Shown one piece after another: positions 8,907-21,000 of a stretch of 64,000 bases of DNA (the stretch's first letter is position 1; each line of letters opens with the position of its first letter). Made by a program: the position numbers and the translations under genes. The notes below the pieces were generated by a model. That model did no database searches, was not told where the DNA came from, and saw nothing but the letters and a program-made list of their open reading frames with translations. Location: positions 1,914,211-1,978,210 of the forward strand of contig RPFO01000106.1 of the NCBI GenBank assembly GCA_009746045.1. Direction: 5' to 3'. This DNA comes from Mesostigma viride (Eukaryota > Streptophyta > Mesostigmatophyceae > Mesostigmatales > Mesostigmataceae).

Positions 8907-11900
8907 AGCAAGGCCGGACTAACCGAGGAAGCAAGGGACAAATGGAATGCAGCAAGCAACCACTCGAGGCAGCAAGGACTAATCAACAAGTTAGTTGTCT
9001 CACTTAACAGGAGTCTGTTTAAAATCATGAAGTTCTCTAGCATGCAGGGAAGCAACGGCCTAACCAAGTAGGCAAGGTCGTATCAAAGGAAGCAAGGGAG
9101 TAATTATATTCAGCAGCTGCAAGCGTGCAAGGAAGAGTGGCTTACAAAGGAAGCATGGGAATAACCAAGGAAGCAAGGGACTAATTAAAAAAATTCAGCA
9201 AGCAAGCGTACATGCGCGGAAAGGAAGAGAGTGGCTAACAAAGGTCGAGCAAGGGCCTAACAAAGGAAGTGAGGGGCTAATTAAATTCAGCAGGGGTACA
9301 TGCGCGCGCAAGGAAGTGAGCACTTGGCCAACAAAGGAAGCAAGGGCCTAAAAAAGGAAGCAAGGGACTAATTAGATTCAGCAAGCAAGCAATTGCAAGC
9401 ATGCAAGGAAGAGTGGCTAACAAAGGAAGCAAGGGACTAACAAAGGAAGCAAGGGCCTAACAAAGGAAGCAAGGTTCAACAAGCAAGTATAATTGCAAGC
9501 ATTCAAGGAAGAGAGAGGCTAACAAAGGAAGCAAGGGCCTAGCAAAGGAAGCAAGGACCTAGCAAAGGAAGCAAGGGCCTAACAAAGGAAGCAAGGGACT
9601 GAATTAAATTCAGCAAGCAAGTAATGGCAAGCATTCAAGGAAGAGAGTGGCTAACAAAGGAAGCAAGGGCCTAGCAAAGGAAGCAAGGGACTAACAAAGG
9701 AAGGAAGGGCCTAGTAGTTAAATTCAGCAACCAAGCATGCATGGGAGAGAGGGTCTGAATAACTTACCCTTTTGGAATCAAGCAACTACGTTTTCCTCAA
9801 CAGCTTTGTTGCCCACGTCAAGCATGCAAGGAAGAGTGGCTAACAAAGGAAGCAAGGGACTGAATTAAATTCAGCAAGCAAGTAATTGCAAGCATTCAAG
9901 AGAGTGGCTAACAAAGGAAGCAAGAGACTAACAAAGGAAGCAAGGCACTAATTAAATTCAGCAAGCACGCGTACATGCGCGCAAGGAAGAGTGGCTAACA
10001 AAGGAAGCAAGGGACCAGCAAAGGAAGCAAGGGCGTAGCAAAGGAAGCAAGGGCCTAACAAAGGAAGCAAGGGCCTAGCACAGGAAGCAAGGGCCTAGCA
10101 ATTAAGGAAACAAGGGCATAACAAAGGAAGCTAGCGCCTAAGAAAGGAAGCAAGGGACTAGTTCAATTCAGCAAGCAAGTAATGGCAAGTATGCAAGGAA
10201 GAGAGTGGCTAACAAAGGAAGCAAGGGCCTAGCAAAGGAAGCAAGGGCCTAGCAAAGGAAGCAAGGGCCTAGCAAAGGAAGCAAGGACCTAGCAAAGGAA
10301 GCAAGGGCCTAACAAAGGAAGCAAGGGACTAACCAAGGAAGCAAGGGACTGAATTAAATTCAGCAAGCAAGTAATGGCAAGCATTCAAGGAAGAGAGTGG
10401 CTAACAAAGGAAGCAAGGGCCTAGCAAAGGAAGCAAGGGACTAACAAAGGAAGGAAGGGCCTAGTTGTATTCAGCGAACCAAGCATGCATGGGAGAGAGG
10501 GTCTGAATAACTTACCCTTATGGAATCAAGCAACTACGTTTTCCTCAAGAGCTTTGTCGCCCACGTCAAGCATGCAAGGAAGAGTAGCTAACAAAGGAAG
10601 CAAGGGACTAAATTAAATTCAGCAAGCAAGTAATTGCAAGCATTCAAGAGTGTGGCTAACAAAGGAAGCAAGGGTCTAAGCAAGGAAGCAAGGCACGAAT
10701 TAAATTAAGCAAGCAAGCGTACATGCGCGCTAGGAAGAGAGTGGCTAACAAAGGAAGCAAGGGACTGAATTAAATTCAGCAAGCAAGTAATTGCAAGCAT
10801 TCAAGAGAGTGGCTAACAAAGGAAGCAAGAGACTAACAAAGGAAGCAAGGCACGAATCAAATTAAGCAAGCAAGCGTACATGCGCGCAAGGAAGAGTGGC
10901 TAACAAAGGTTAAGCAAGGGACTAGCAAAGGAAGCAAGGGCCTAGCAAAGGAAGCAAGGGCCTAACCAAGGAAGCAAGGGACTAGTTAAATTCAGCAAGC
11001 AAGTAATTGCAAGCATGCAAGGAAGAGTGGCTAACAAAGAAAGCAAGGGCCTAGCAAAGGAAGCAAGGGCCTAGCAAAGGAAGCAAGGGCCTAGCAAAGG
11101 AAGCAAGGGCCTAACAAAGGAAGCTAGCGCCTAAGAAAGGAAGCAAGGGACTGAATTAAATTCAGCAAGCAAGTAATTGCAAGGAAGAGAGTGGCATTCA
11201 ATTAAGAGAGTGGCTAACAAAGGAAGCAAGGGACTAACCAAGGAAGCAAGGGCCTAGTTAAATTCAGCAAGCAAGTAATTGCAAGTATGCAACGAAGAGT
11301 GGCTAACAAAGGAAGCAAGGGACTAACAAAGGAAGCAAGGGACTAACAAAGGAAGCAAGGGACTAACAAAGGAAGCAAGGGACTAGTTAAATTAAGCAAG
11401 CAAGTAATGGCAAGTATGCAAGTAAGAGTGGCTAACAAAGGAAGCAAGGGACTAACAAAGGAAGCAAGGGCCTAACAAAGGAAGCAAGGTTCAACAAGCA
11501 AGTATAATTGCAAGCATTAAAGGAAGAGAGAGGCTAACAAAGGAAGCAAGGGCCTAGCAAAGGAAGCAAGGACCTAGCAAAGGAAGCAAGGGCCTAACAA
11601 AGGAAGCAAGGGACTAACCAAGGAAGCAAGGGACTGAATTAAATTCAGCAAGCAAGTAATGGCAAGCATTCAAGGAAGAGAGTGGCTAACAAAGGAAGCA
11701 AGGGCCTAGCAAAGGAAGCAAGGGACTAACAAAGGAAGGAAGGGCCTAGTTAAATTCAGCAACCAAGCATGCATGGGAGAGAGGGTCTGAATAACTTACC
11801 CTTTTGGAATCAAGCAACTACGTTTTCCTCAAGAGCTTTGTCGCCCACGTCAAGCATGCAAGGAAGAGTGGCTAACAAAGGAAGCAAGGGACTGAAGTAA

Positions 11901-13670
11901 ATTCAGCAAGCAAGTAATTGCAAGCATTCAAGAGAGTGGCTAACAAAGGAAGCAAGGGACTAACAAAGGAAGCAAAACACTAATTAAATTAAGCAAGCAC
12001 GCGTACATGCGCGCAAGGAAGAGAGTGGCTAACAAAGGAAGCAAGGGCCTAGCAAAGGAAGCAAGGGCCTAGCAAAGGAAGCAAGGGCCTAACAAAGGAA
12101 GCTAGCGCCTAAGAAAGGAAGCAAGGGACTGAATTAAATTCAGCAAGCAAGTAATTGCAAGGAAGAGAGTGGCATTCAAGGAAGAGAGTGGCTAACAAAG
12201 GAAGCAAGGGCCTAACCAAGGAAGCAAGGGACTAGTTAAATTCAGCAAGCAAGTAATTGCAAGCATGAAACGAAGAGTGGCTAACAAAGGAAGCAAGGGA
12301 CTAACAAAGGAAGCAAGGGGCTAACAAAGGAAGCAAGGGACTAACAAAGGAAGCAAGGGACTAGTTAAATTAAGCAAGCAAGTAATGGCAAGTATGCAAG
12401 TAAGAGTGGCTAACAAAGGAAGCAAGGGACTAACAAAGGAAGCAAGGGCCTAACAAAGGAAGCAAGGTTCAACAAGCAAGTATAATTCCAAGCATTCAAG
12501 GAAGAGAGAGGCTAACAAAGGAAGCAAGGGCCTAGCAAAGGAAGCAAGGACGTAGCAAAGGAAGCAAGGGCCTAACAAAGGAAGCAAGGGACTAACCAAG
12601 GAAGCAAGGGACTGAATTAAATTCAGCAAGCAAGTAATGGCAAGCATTCAAGGAAGAGAGTGGCTAACAAAGGAAGCAAGGGCCTAGCAAAGGAAGCAAG
12701 GGACTAACAAAGGAAGGAAGGGCCTAGTTAAATTCAGCAACCAAGCATGCATGGGAGAGAGGGTCTGAATAACTTACCCTTTTGGAATCAAGCAACTACG
12801 TTTTCCTCAAGAGCTTTGTCGCCCACGTCAAGCATGCAAGGAAGAGTGGCTAACAAAGGAAGCAAGGGACTGAAGTAAATTCAGCAAGCAAGTAATTGCA
12901 AGCATTCAAGAGAGTGGCTAACAAAGGAAGCAAGGGACTAACAAAGGAAGCAAGGCACTAATTAAATTAAGCAAGCACGCGTACATGCGCGCAAGGAAGA
13001 GAGTGGCTAACAAAGGAAGCAAGGGCCTAGCAAAGGAAGCAAGGGCCTAGCAAAGGAAGCAAGGGCCTAACAAAGGAAGCTAGCGCCTAAGAAAGGAAGC
13101 AAGGGACTGAATTAAATTCAGCAAGCAAGTAATTGCAAGGAAGAGAGTGGCATTCAAGGAAGAGAGTGGCTAACAAAGGAAGCAAGGGCCTAACCAAGGA
13201 AGCAAGGGACTAGTTAAATTCAGCAAGCAAGTAATTGCAAGCATGCAACGAAGAGTGGCTAACAAAGGAAGCAAGGGACTAACAAAGGAAGCAAGGGACT
13301 AACAAAGGAAGCAAGGGACTAACAAAGGAAGCAAGTGCCTAAGAAAGGAAGCAAGGGACTAGTTAAATTAAGCAAGCAAGTAATGGCAAGCATGCAAGTA
13401 AGAGTGGCTAACAAAGGAAGCAAGGGACTAACAAAGGAAGCAAGTGCCTAACAAAGGAAGCAAGGGACTAGTTAAATTCAACAAGCAAGTAATGGCAAGT
13501 ATGCAAGGAAGAGTGGGTAACAAAGGAAGCAAGGGCCTAGCAAAGAAAGGAAGCAAGGCACTAGTGAAATTCAGCAACCAAGCATGCATGGGAGAGAGGG
13601 TCTGAATAACTTACCCATTTGAAATTAAGCAACTACGTTTTCCTCACCAGCTTTGTCGCCCACGTCATAG
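8907..13670 (-). repeat. Minisatellite array, 20-bp unit with higher-order structure
   Basis: About 4.8 kb built on a unit of the form acaaaggaagcaagggacta (variants gcaaaggaagcaagggccta). It is interspersed with AT-rich spacers (aattaaattcagcaagcaag) and larger superunits. A segment of about 75 bp starting gggtctgaataacttaccc recurs at 9751, 10499, 11783, 12761 and 13598. A 978-bp superunit is clear from 11.5-12.8 kb. Read on the minus strand, the recurring segment copies the end of the last coding exon of the upstream gene, including its GTAAGT donor. The same 20-bp unit, in the sense of the gene, fills the intron at 20045-20560. I see no coding potential; small ORFs here are spurious. Confidence 0.9.
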
Positions 13671-15418
13671 CCATCTTTCTCGAGCCGCGCCCTCTTGGCA
13701 ATGGCTGCAGTTGTTGAACGCTTCAGCGGTGGAAGGACCGGGTCACCGGGATCACCATTAACGTCCTTCGACGTTGGGCGGCCCTGCAGTAAGCATGAAT
13801 GTGCACGACAGAGGCATTTTATAACATCAAAGTGTCAGAACTATCTAAGCTTCATTTCACTCACCACGCAACTGCGCCAATCTCTCGGATTACAACACTA
13901 AATGAAAAATAACTTGAAATATGCTGTGGCCACCTGCATCAACAAACGAGACATAAAAAATACCGTATTCTTGGCCTTGCTGGCGGGACGGTCCGCTTCA
14001 GGTTCTTCTTGCGCCTCATTCTCACGGGCCTCCTTGTTCGCTTTGGCCGTGGCTTTCTTTTCCGCCGCGTCTGCCTTCCTGCCGTCTTGGAGGCTGCTGA
14101 TGATGCTTTCCATATTCCTTTTTTTTGCGCGGGACACTGTTCCGTGCGTAAAATAATAGCCCATGGCTCGGTCCTCCTCGCTAGCTTCCTTCTGCTCGCG
14201 CGCCTGTGAGTTCAAGCTGTACTCGCTTTCGGACTCGCTCTCGCTCTCGCTCTCGCTCTCAGATGACCCCCCACCCCTCGCCTTGCCCTTGCCCTTGGGC
14301 TCCCCCTTGCCCTTGCCCTTGCCCTTGGGCTCCCCCTTGCCCTTGCCCTTGGGCTCCCCATCCCCCCTGCGCTTGGTCTCCCCCTCGGCCCTGCCCTTGG
14401 GCTCCCCCTTGGCCTTGCCCTTGGGCTCCCCCTCGGCCCGCTCGCGCGTACCCCTGCTGTTGGACCCGCTCTTGGACCCGCTCTTGGACATTCTCTTGGA
14501 CCCGCTCTTGGACCCGCTCCTGGACCTGCTCTTGGACCCGCTCTTGGAGCCGCTCTTGGACCTGGCGTAAACTTTGCCGCTAGCCCCACACTTGCCACCC
14601 CTCTCATGATCACGCAGGCTGCCCTCGCTGCCCCCCCCGCTGTCACCGGATGACTCACTACCGCTCTCGCTGTCCCCGTCACTGTCGCTCCCGCTGCCCT
14701 CCCCCTCGTCAAGTTCATCGTCGCGGCGGATCTTACGAGCAAGTGAAGCCTTGTACTTCAGATGCGCGGTCATCTTCTCGTTGAGGTAAGTGGCGCTGAT
14801 GTGTTTCAGCCTCGGTTCCTCGCGCATCTTCTCTCTCAGGAGAATCTTTGTCCGGTGACTCTGCCGCTCCCAGTTAAGGAGATCCCCACGCTTGTCCCGG
14901 TCCGCGTGCGCAGCTGCAAGTTGGCGGATTACCGACAGGCCATCGGACAAGGAAGCAGGACGCGCTTTCCCCTCGGAATGGGAGGCACCATCGGACTTGG
15001 CCTTCGCCTTGTGTGCAGGGCGGTCATCATGCACCGGGGCAGTGGGTGTCAGTGTCGAAGCCATAGTGCCCAGGGAGGCTCGCCCGTGGGCGTCCACGGT
15101 GTAACTCTCAGGGGTGGAGATGACCAGCACGACATTCGGGCCACACAGCTTGACGAAATGTTTAGCAACCAACGAGATGGGCACACAGACGTCATTTAAT
15201 GTGACGAAGAAAGCAGGGTAGGGCTGCACAGCCGAAACCCCAAACGCTGCACATATGGTCTCGGTTAGAGCGTTTGGACACGCCTCCAATGTCTCTGGGT
15301 CAACACCGATCTTCTTCTGTACCGGTGTGTCTAGTTTGCCCGCCTCCCTCCACACAAATGTGGCTGTGTGCATTCCGGGTAGCATCGCCAGCAGCCTATC
15401 ATCGGGCGGTTCCGCCAT
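13625..15418 (-). CDS. CACTA-2 accessory protein: basic/acidic low-complexity nuclear-type protein, 2 exons
   Basis: Exon 1 is 15418-13964 and exon 2 is 13783-13625 (phase 0, donor ACG|GTATTT, acceptor TGCAG|GGC), giving about 537 aa. The frame is open further upstream to 15463, but the first ATG is at 15418; a TATAAAAA lies at 15429-15436, close to that ATG. An N-terminal globular part of about 130 residues (MLPGMHTATFVWREAG ... GPNVVLVISTPESYTV) is not recognised. It is followed by a Lys/Arg helical region, an acidic Ser/Asp/Gly tract, (SGSK)n repeats, (GEPKGK)n repeats, and a (SE)n run. Exon 2 ends at TAA, 10 nt before a perfect GTAAGT donor that leads into the minisatellite, so an intron in the 3' UTR is likely. 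By position it would correspond to the accessory (TnpA-like) gene of CACTA elements; there is no sequence match to the CACTA-1 accessory gene. Confidence 0.6.
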
Positions 15419-15715
15419 CACTGCCGTGTTTTTATACCTCGCAAACTGGCTTGCGCTACCCACCTAGAAAGGCGGAGGCTACCTCTAGAGAAATAAAACA
15501 ACGTCGTCTCCGAGCGGCTGGATCGATTCCAACGTACTTTTCAATATGCACGATCGACAGAACCGAGGGCGCGAGGGCCGCAGGAGGGCTGAACTTTGAA
15601 ACTCAGCCTGTGAGGTGCACAGGTACGAATCAGTAAAAAAATTGGAAGCTTGTACAGTATAGTAAGGGACGGAGTCGCCGGTATGAGACTTTACTTACAA
15701 CCCATCAATGCAGGC

Positions 15716-15783
15716 GTAGTGTGAATACGGACGGCTGTAGTGGGATGATAAAGTGGGAAAAACGGCCAGTAACATAAACAGCT
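15716..15783 (+). repeat. Direct repeat, copy 1 (copy 2 at 17703-17759)
   Basis: Both copies read gtagtgtgaatacggacggc, then (a/t)gtggga and aaacggccagtaacataaac, in the same orientation about 2.0 kb apart, upstream of the two divergent genes. The first copy has about 10 extra bases in the middle. They could be remnants of a duplicated promoter segment. Confidence 0.75.
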
Positions 15784-15846
15784 GCCAAGGCTGCGAGAGG
15801 AATCTTTTTTTTTTTGAGACTATATCGATGTGCACATGTCAGTTGG

Positions 15847-15877
15847 CTAAGCTTAGCCGCCTAGCGGCTAAGCTTAG
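15847..15877. repeat. 14-bp inverted repeat with 3-nt loop
   Basis: Arms CTAAGCTTAGCCGC and GCGGCTAAGCTTAG around CTA. Each arm itself contains a HindIII-type AAGCTT palindrome, so alternative structures are possible. It lies in the divergent intergenic region. Confidence 0.85.
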
Positions 15878-18007
15878 GTAAGGTTTACGAAAATTTTCAA
15901 ACTTTTCATTAAAATTATATTAAAATATTTAAGCGCGACGCACAGCGTCTCCACAGACATTTTTCTACCTACAAAAGTCATACAATGTTAATCATGATTC
16001 TGGCGCTGTCACAAGGTCCGGCCGGCGACTTGCGCCGGAAATGCGCGGACTACACAAAGTAATTTGGCACAGGGCCACGTCCAGGCTGTTTGGGATCATA
16101 AAAAGACTTTCCTCACGTGACTTAGTGTTTTCCTGTTGACATCATGCCCATTTAATATTAATGCTGCTGTTACCCTGCTCATGACCATGCCCTGAATTCC
16201 ATTCTTTGGTGACTTAGTGTTTTCTTGTTTAGGGGCTGGCATGCATGCGTTGCCATTGACATGCCATGGATGAAAAACGCCAAGAAGAGTATATGGCCCC
16301 GCTGCCACCAAAAAGCACCTGGTTGATCAACCAAGGGGATAGCCTGCACAGTGAGACACAAACACAGCAGACCCAGCAAAGCAAAATTCAGGTTGTAAGC
16401 GAGTGGAGATTACTTTTGACATGCTTGATGAAGAAATATATAACACACCTTCTATTGTCACACCTTCTATAAACAAATAGTTGATTGATCACCTTATACA
16501 CCACGTAAACATGCTAGCAGACGCGCTCTTCAGTCCAGTGAAAATCCACGTGCGAAGCAAGTCAGCTTACGCAGAAAGCACCATGAATGTAAATGACGCC
16601 CCAAACCCGTGACCAGGCAAGCATCCAGAGGGGCTTTCCAAGCCCAGTATATTCCAGAAAAAAGCATCACAGATCCTTGGGCAACCGAACGGACGTTAAC
16701 GGACATTCGAAGGACCATGAAGATGGCGTCCTGCACGGCTAAGAAAATAAAACGCAACGCTACGCTATGTCTTTGCTGCGACTAGGTGGATTCGGTGAAA
16801 AGGAAAGAACGCAACCATGAAAATGCATCAGAAAGAGAGCAGGTAGTACCCCGGTAGGTAGTACGCCTCACCATCGGCATCGCCAGTTACGTCCCGTGGC
16901 AAAAAATCCAGCGTTCTTTCCAATATGATGACACCAGAAACTCGTCGGCCCCACCCCACGCCTTCCACGAACAGCAAACTGATTTTACTAGGCACCCAGT
17001 ACGTAAAGCAATTAAGCATGATACTACAATACCTAAATCTACAACGACATTCCATTTCCAGGTCGCCATAGCGACGCGGACCTCTCCCACGCAGGTATCA
17101 CTCCGTTGACGCACCTAGCTCCAGCTCAGAAAATTTCGTACTTGCTCTTCAAACATAAAATTTTGACGTATAAAACCATGGCTGCGCATTCCCCATCCCA
17201 ATTTTCTAGCGTACGTTTCCTGCCATCGCCAGCCAGCTCGCGGAGCACGTCACTTTGTTTTTCGTCCGGCGGCGTGGCCTGCGGCTGCGTCGTTTCGGTG
17301 GTCTTATCGATTTCGGGTCGTTTCCGTTGGATTTGTGACCGTTGGGGCCGAAGGCCGTTTGTTTTCCGTAGTTTGCTTGTTTTGGATTGGTTGTTTATGT
17401 GTAGTATTTTGTAGTATTCTGGACGGACGACCCGAGCCGCTAACTTAGCGGGTTTATCGCGGCCGTTGGATCCATCATCGGACGCTCCAGATTGTCGGCG
17501 GCTAACGTTTTAACTTTTTTCATTTTGCCTTCGTATATTGCTGGTATAATTATGGAGCCATAGCTTTTACGCGTAATATACACGGGCAATGAAGACGACA
17601 CCTTGGCCTTGGCATGCGCAACGGATCACATTCGTCACAAGTACATTCGTCACAAGTACGGGTAAAAAAATACTTACTCAACTACGAATCATTGATAGTA
17701 GGTGTAGTGTGAATACGGACGGCTGTTGTGGGAAAAAAACGGCCAGTAACATAAACAGCAAGGGGAGATGGTGCCTCGACACTGCAGACCGTGGCAAAGC
17801 TAGTTAGGCAACGAGGCGACGATGTCATCCTTGGCTTGTGCGCTATGTATTAAATTAAATTACATAAATATACGTATGCTCGGCATTAATATCGCATCGG
17901 ACCAGATAACACCCAGGGGAAGAAACATTGGGTGTGGAAAATCTGCGACCTGATGAAAAGGTGCTGTGGGTAGAAAGGTAAATCCGGATTTTACACGCAG
18001 GAAAGTC

Positions 18008-21000
18008 ATGCTTTCCTTTGGAATCAGTGGAACTGTTGAGATGCTTTCTACAAAGAAGCGTCTGGCTGTCGTCGCTGCTCCTTGTGCAAAGTGCACAAGT
18101 AACAGGCGGGAGGCACCTGTCTGTTCATCATGTAGGTTGCAGCGGACCGTCCTTGCAGCGGGCCCTCCTCGGCGCCCTATCAGTACTAGGGGCTTGCGCC
18201 CACTACGCTCTCCGCCTGCTTTCTTCCCTTCTGTTTCCCCCATCCGGGCCGGGAAAAGTGTGCGATTGTGGACGTGTGCATACTGCGCCCGTGGAAATGA
18301 CAAGCTGGAGGCGCCAGCATGCGCCTTCTGTAGGGGGTATCGGTTTGCGCGAGATGATGAAAGGGTGACATTGCCTTCATCCGCTGGCCGTTCTAAAGAG
18401 CTCCCCTGCGCCGAAGCCGAACTAGCTTTATGGGGTAACCCATGGAAACCGCTAGCGTCAGAGAGCTTGCCCACCGAGGATGATCCCGGCGATTCCACCT
18501 ATGATCAGCAACGTAGCGGCCGGGGCAAACGGTCCAGGAAGGACAACAAGGGCCCCAAGAGGAGGAGGGCAGGCAAGGGGAGACTCCGGGGATGCCAGAA
18601 ACGTCGTAGAAGCAGACGGCGCAAGAGCACCAACAAAAAATCGCATGTATGTTGCCTTTTTCCTTCCTTGATTTTGAGCATCTCTTCTTTATCTGTCTTT
18701 TGGCCTTTTTTTGCCGATTTTCTGGGCGTATTCCTGTGTAGTAGACTTGGCTGGCTGCTTATATTATTGGAGGCTTTGCATGACTGTCCATGGCTTACTG
18801 CAGTGGGTCAAGTTGCCACCACCACCGCCGCCACCACCACCACCGGAAACCCCGTCATCGCCCCTGCCAAGTGCCCCGCCAGCACCACCGCCACCACCGC
18901 CGCCACCACCACCACCACCACCGGAAACCCCGTCATCGCCCCCGCCAAGTGCCCCGCCACCACCACCGCCACCACCGCCGCCACCACCACCACCGGATGC
19001 CCCGCCATCACCCCCACCTGGACCGCCGCGAGATGCCCAGCGCGCCTCATCGGACGAGGAAGATGATATTGCGGTTGGCGGCCAGCACCTACCACCGATG
19101 GGGAGATTTTGCAACACATGCCAGCAATGGTGGCCTGTGAGTGCCAACACTTTCAGAAAAAATGGTCATCACAATGGTACCTGCCATAGCGGGCATCTCG
19201 TCGGTGCTGGACTGGATGGCGATGTGGCCCCCATGGAATGGGCGGCGGCTGGTGATGTAGCTGCCGGGGTCGTGTTGGAAAATGAGCAAGGGCGGGTGGA
19301 AATGCAGTTTGAGCATGTGGACGAGGAGGGGGACCCCCCTGTGTCTGTCTCCTCGGATGAGGAAGAGGAGGACCCTGCCGTGCATGTCTCCTCGGAAGAG
19401 GAGGAGGAAGAGGAGAATGGGGAGGAAAGATTATGGCCCGAGGGGGAGGAGGAGGAGGAGGGGGAGGAGGAGGAGGAGGGAGGAGGAGGAGGGGGAGGAG
19501 GAGGGGGAGGAGGAGGAGGAGGAGGACGAGGAGGAGGAGGAGGAGGAGGAGGAGGAGGAGGAGGAGGAGGAGGAGGGGGGGGGGATGGGTGATGGACGTA
19601 GGCGGTGGCGACAGCTTGCAGATGAGCCGCTTTGTGAAGGATCAACAATGTCTCTATTACAGTTTTGCTTCCTGGTAATCCAATCCAAAGCAACCAAGAG
19701 GACACAACGGGATGCTGTTGACTACAATTTGCAGCTTTTCGGTGCTGTGTTTGACTCCTTGGAACTCGAGCACATTGTGCCACCTAGTTACAAGGCCGCC
19801 CTGCAAGTCCTAAGCCCAAGGCCCCTTGCGCAGGCTACGTGGCACGCCTGTCCCAATTGCGATGAGACGGTTTGGCCACCGGTTCCCAAGAAGGACCTCC
19901 ATCTGCACGCACGGGATAAGTGTCATTGTGGCCATCGACGTCTCCAAAAGATCAAGTTACGCAACGGGGGGAAACGCTATTGTGCATTCAAGGTACAACC
20001 ATGTTTGTCCATCTCGCCTACTTTGTTATGCAAGTTCCTTGCTCAATGTCATTAGTCCCTTGCTTTCTGTGCTAGCCCCTGTCTTCCTTGCGTGCATGTA
20101 CGTACGCTTGCAGTTGCTGAATTTAATTAGTGACTTTGATTGATATGTCATTGCCTACTTGCTGCTAGTCCCTTGCTTCCTTGGTTAGACCCTTGCTTCC
20201 TTTGTTAGCCACTCTCTTCCTTCCGCGCATGTACGCTTGCTTGCTGGATTCGATTAATTAGTCCCTTGCTTCCTTGATTGTTCCCATGCTTCCTTTGTAA
20301 GCCACTCTTCCTTGCATGCACGCTTGCAGTTGCCCCTTGTAGTCCCTTGCTTCCTTTGATACAACCTTGCCAACTTGGTTAGGCCGTTGCTACCCTACAT
20401 GCTTGCGCCCTTCATGGATTGAATCAGTCCCCTGTTAAGTGAGACAACTAACTTGTTGATTAGTCCTTGTTGCCTCGCGTGGTTGCTTGCTGCATTCCAT
20501 TTGTCCCTTGCTTTCTTTGTTCTGAATTTAATTTGTCTCTGTGGTTGCATCAACCTTAGGCTGAATTCATGGACCCCATGCGTAGTTGCTTCCTTACTTG
20601 ATGTGATGTCATGGTTGCTAATTAGAACTTAAGCTCTAATGCACGTATTCCATGATGATGTCTTAATTAACACGCTTGCCTCTCCAAATGCATGGTATTG
20701 CCTTTTTTTCATGAACCAGGAATGGTATTATTTCGGCGTGAAGAGAACCATCCAAGCTGCGCATCAGGACAGCGAGTTCCGTGACGCCATTGCCAGCCCT
20801 CACGCACTCCCCAAGGAGGCATTCCATGGGAGTAAGTTGGCTGAACTCGTTGATGCAAAATGGAGTGACATGGCTTATCGCCCAGCCGGTGAAGAGCCAG
20901 TTCCGATCACTTCTGACCCAGATGGGGAGGCAATTGAAATATGCGCTGACGGAGGCCAGATGTTTCAGACAAGGAAGAATTATTCGACCCTGTTTGGCTT

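Larger units (their letters stand above)
15419..18007. other. Divergent intergenic region of CACTA-2
   Basis: No gene that I can support. Short ORFs (for example 16530-16757 minus, 17106-17414 plus) have no recognisable features. The region contains a pair of direct repeats, gtagtgtgaatacggacggc..., at 15716-15783 and 17703-17759, and an inverted repeat at 15847-15877. It probably holds the promoters of both flanking genes. A TATA-like gtataaaacc lies near 17169. Confidence 0.5.

Noticed and set aside
8876-12647. Leu/Ser-rich minus-strand ORFs within the minisatellite
   Set aside because: Products of the 20-bp repeat, with stops in most units.
16096-17414. Small ORFs in the CACTA-2 intergenic region
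   Set aside because: No recognised features, no matching splice phases, and composition typical of non-coding DNA here.
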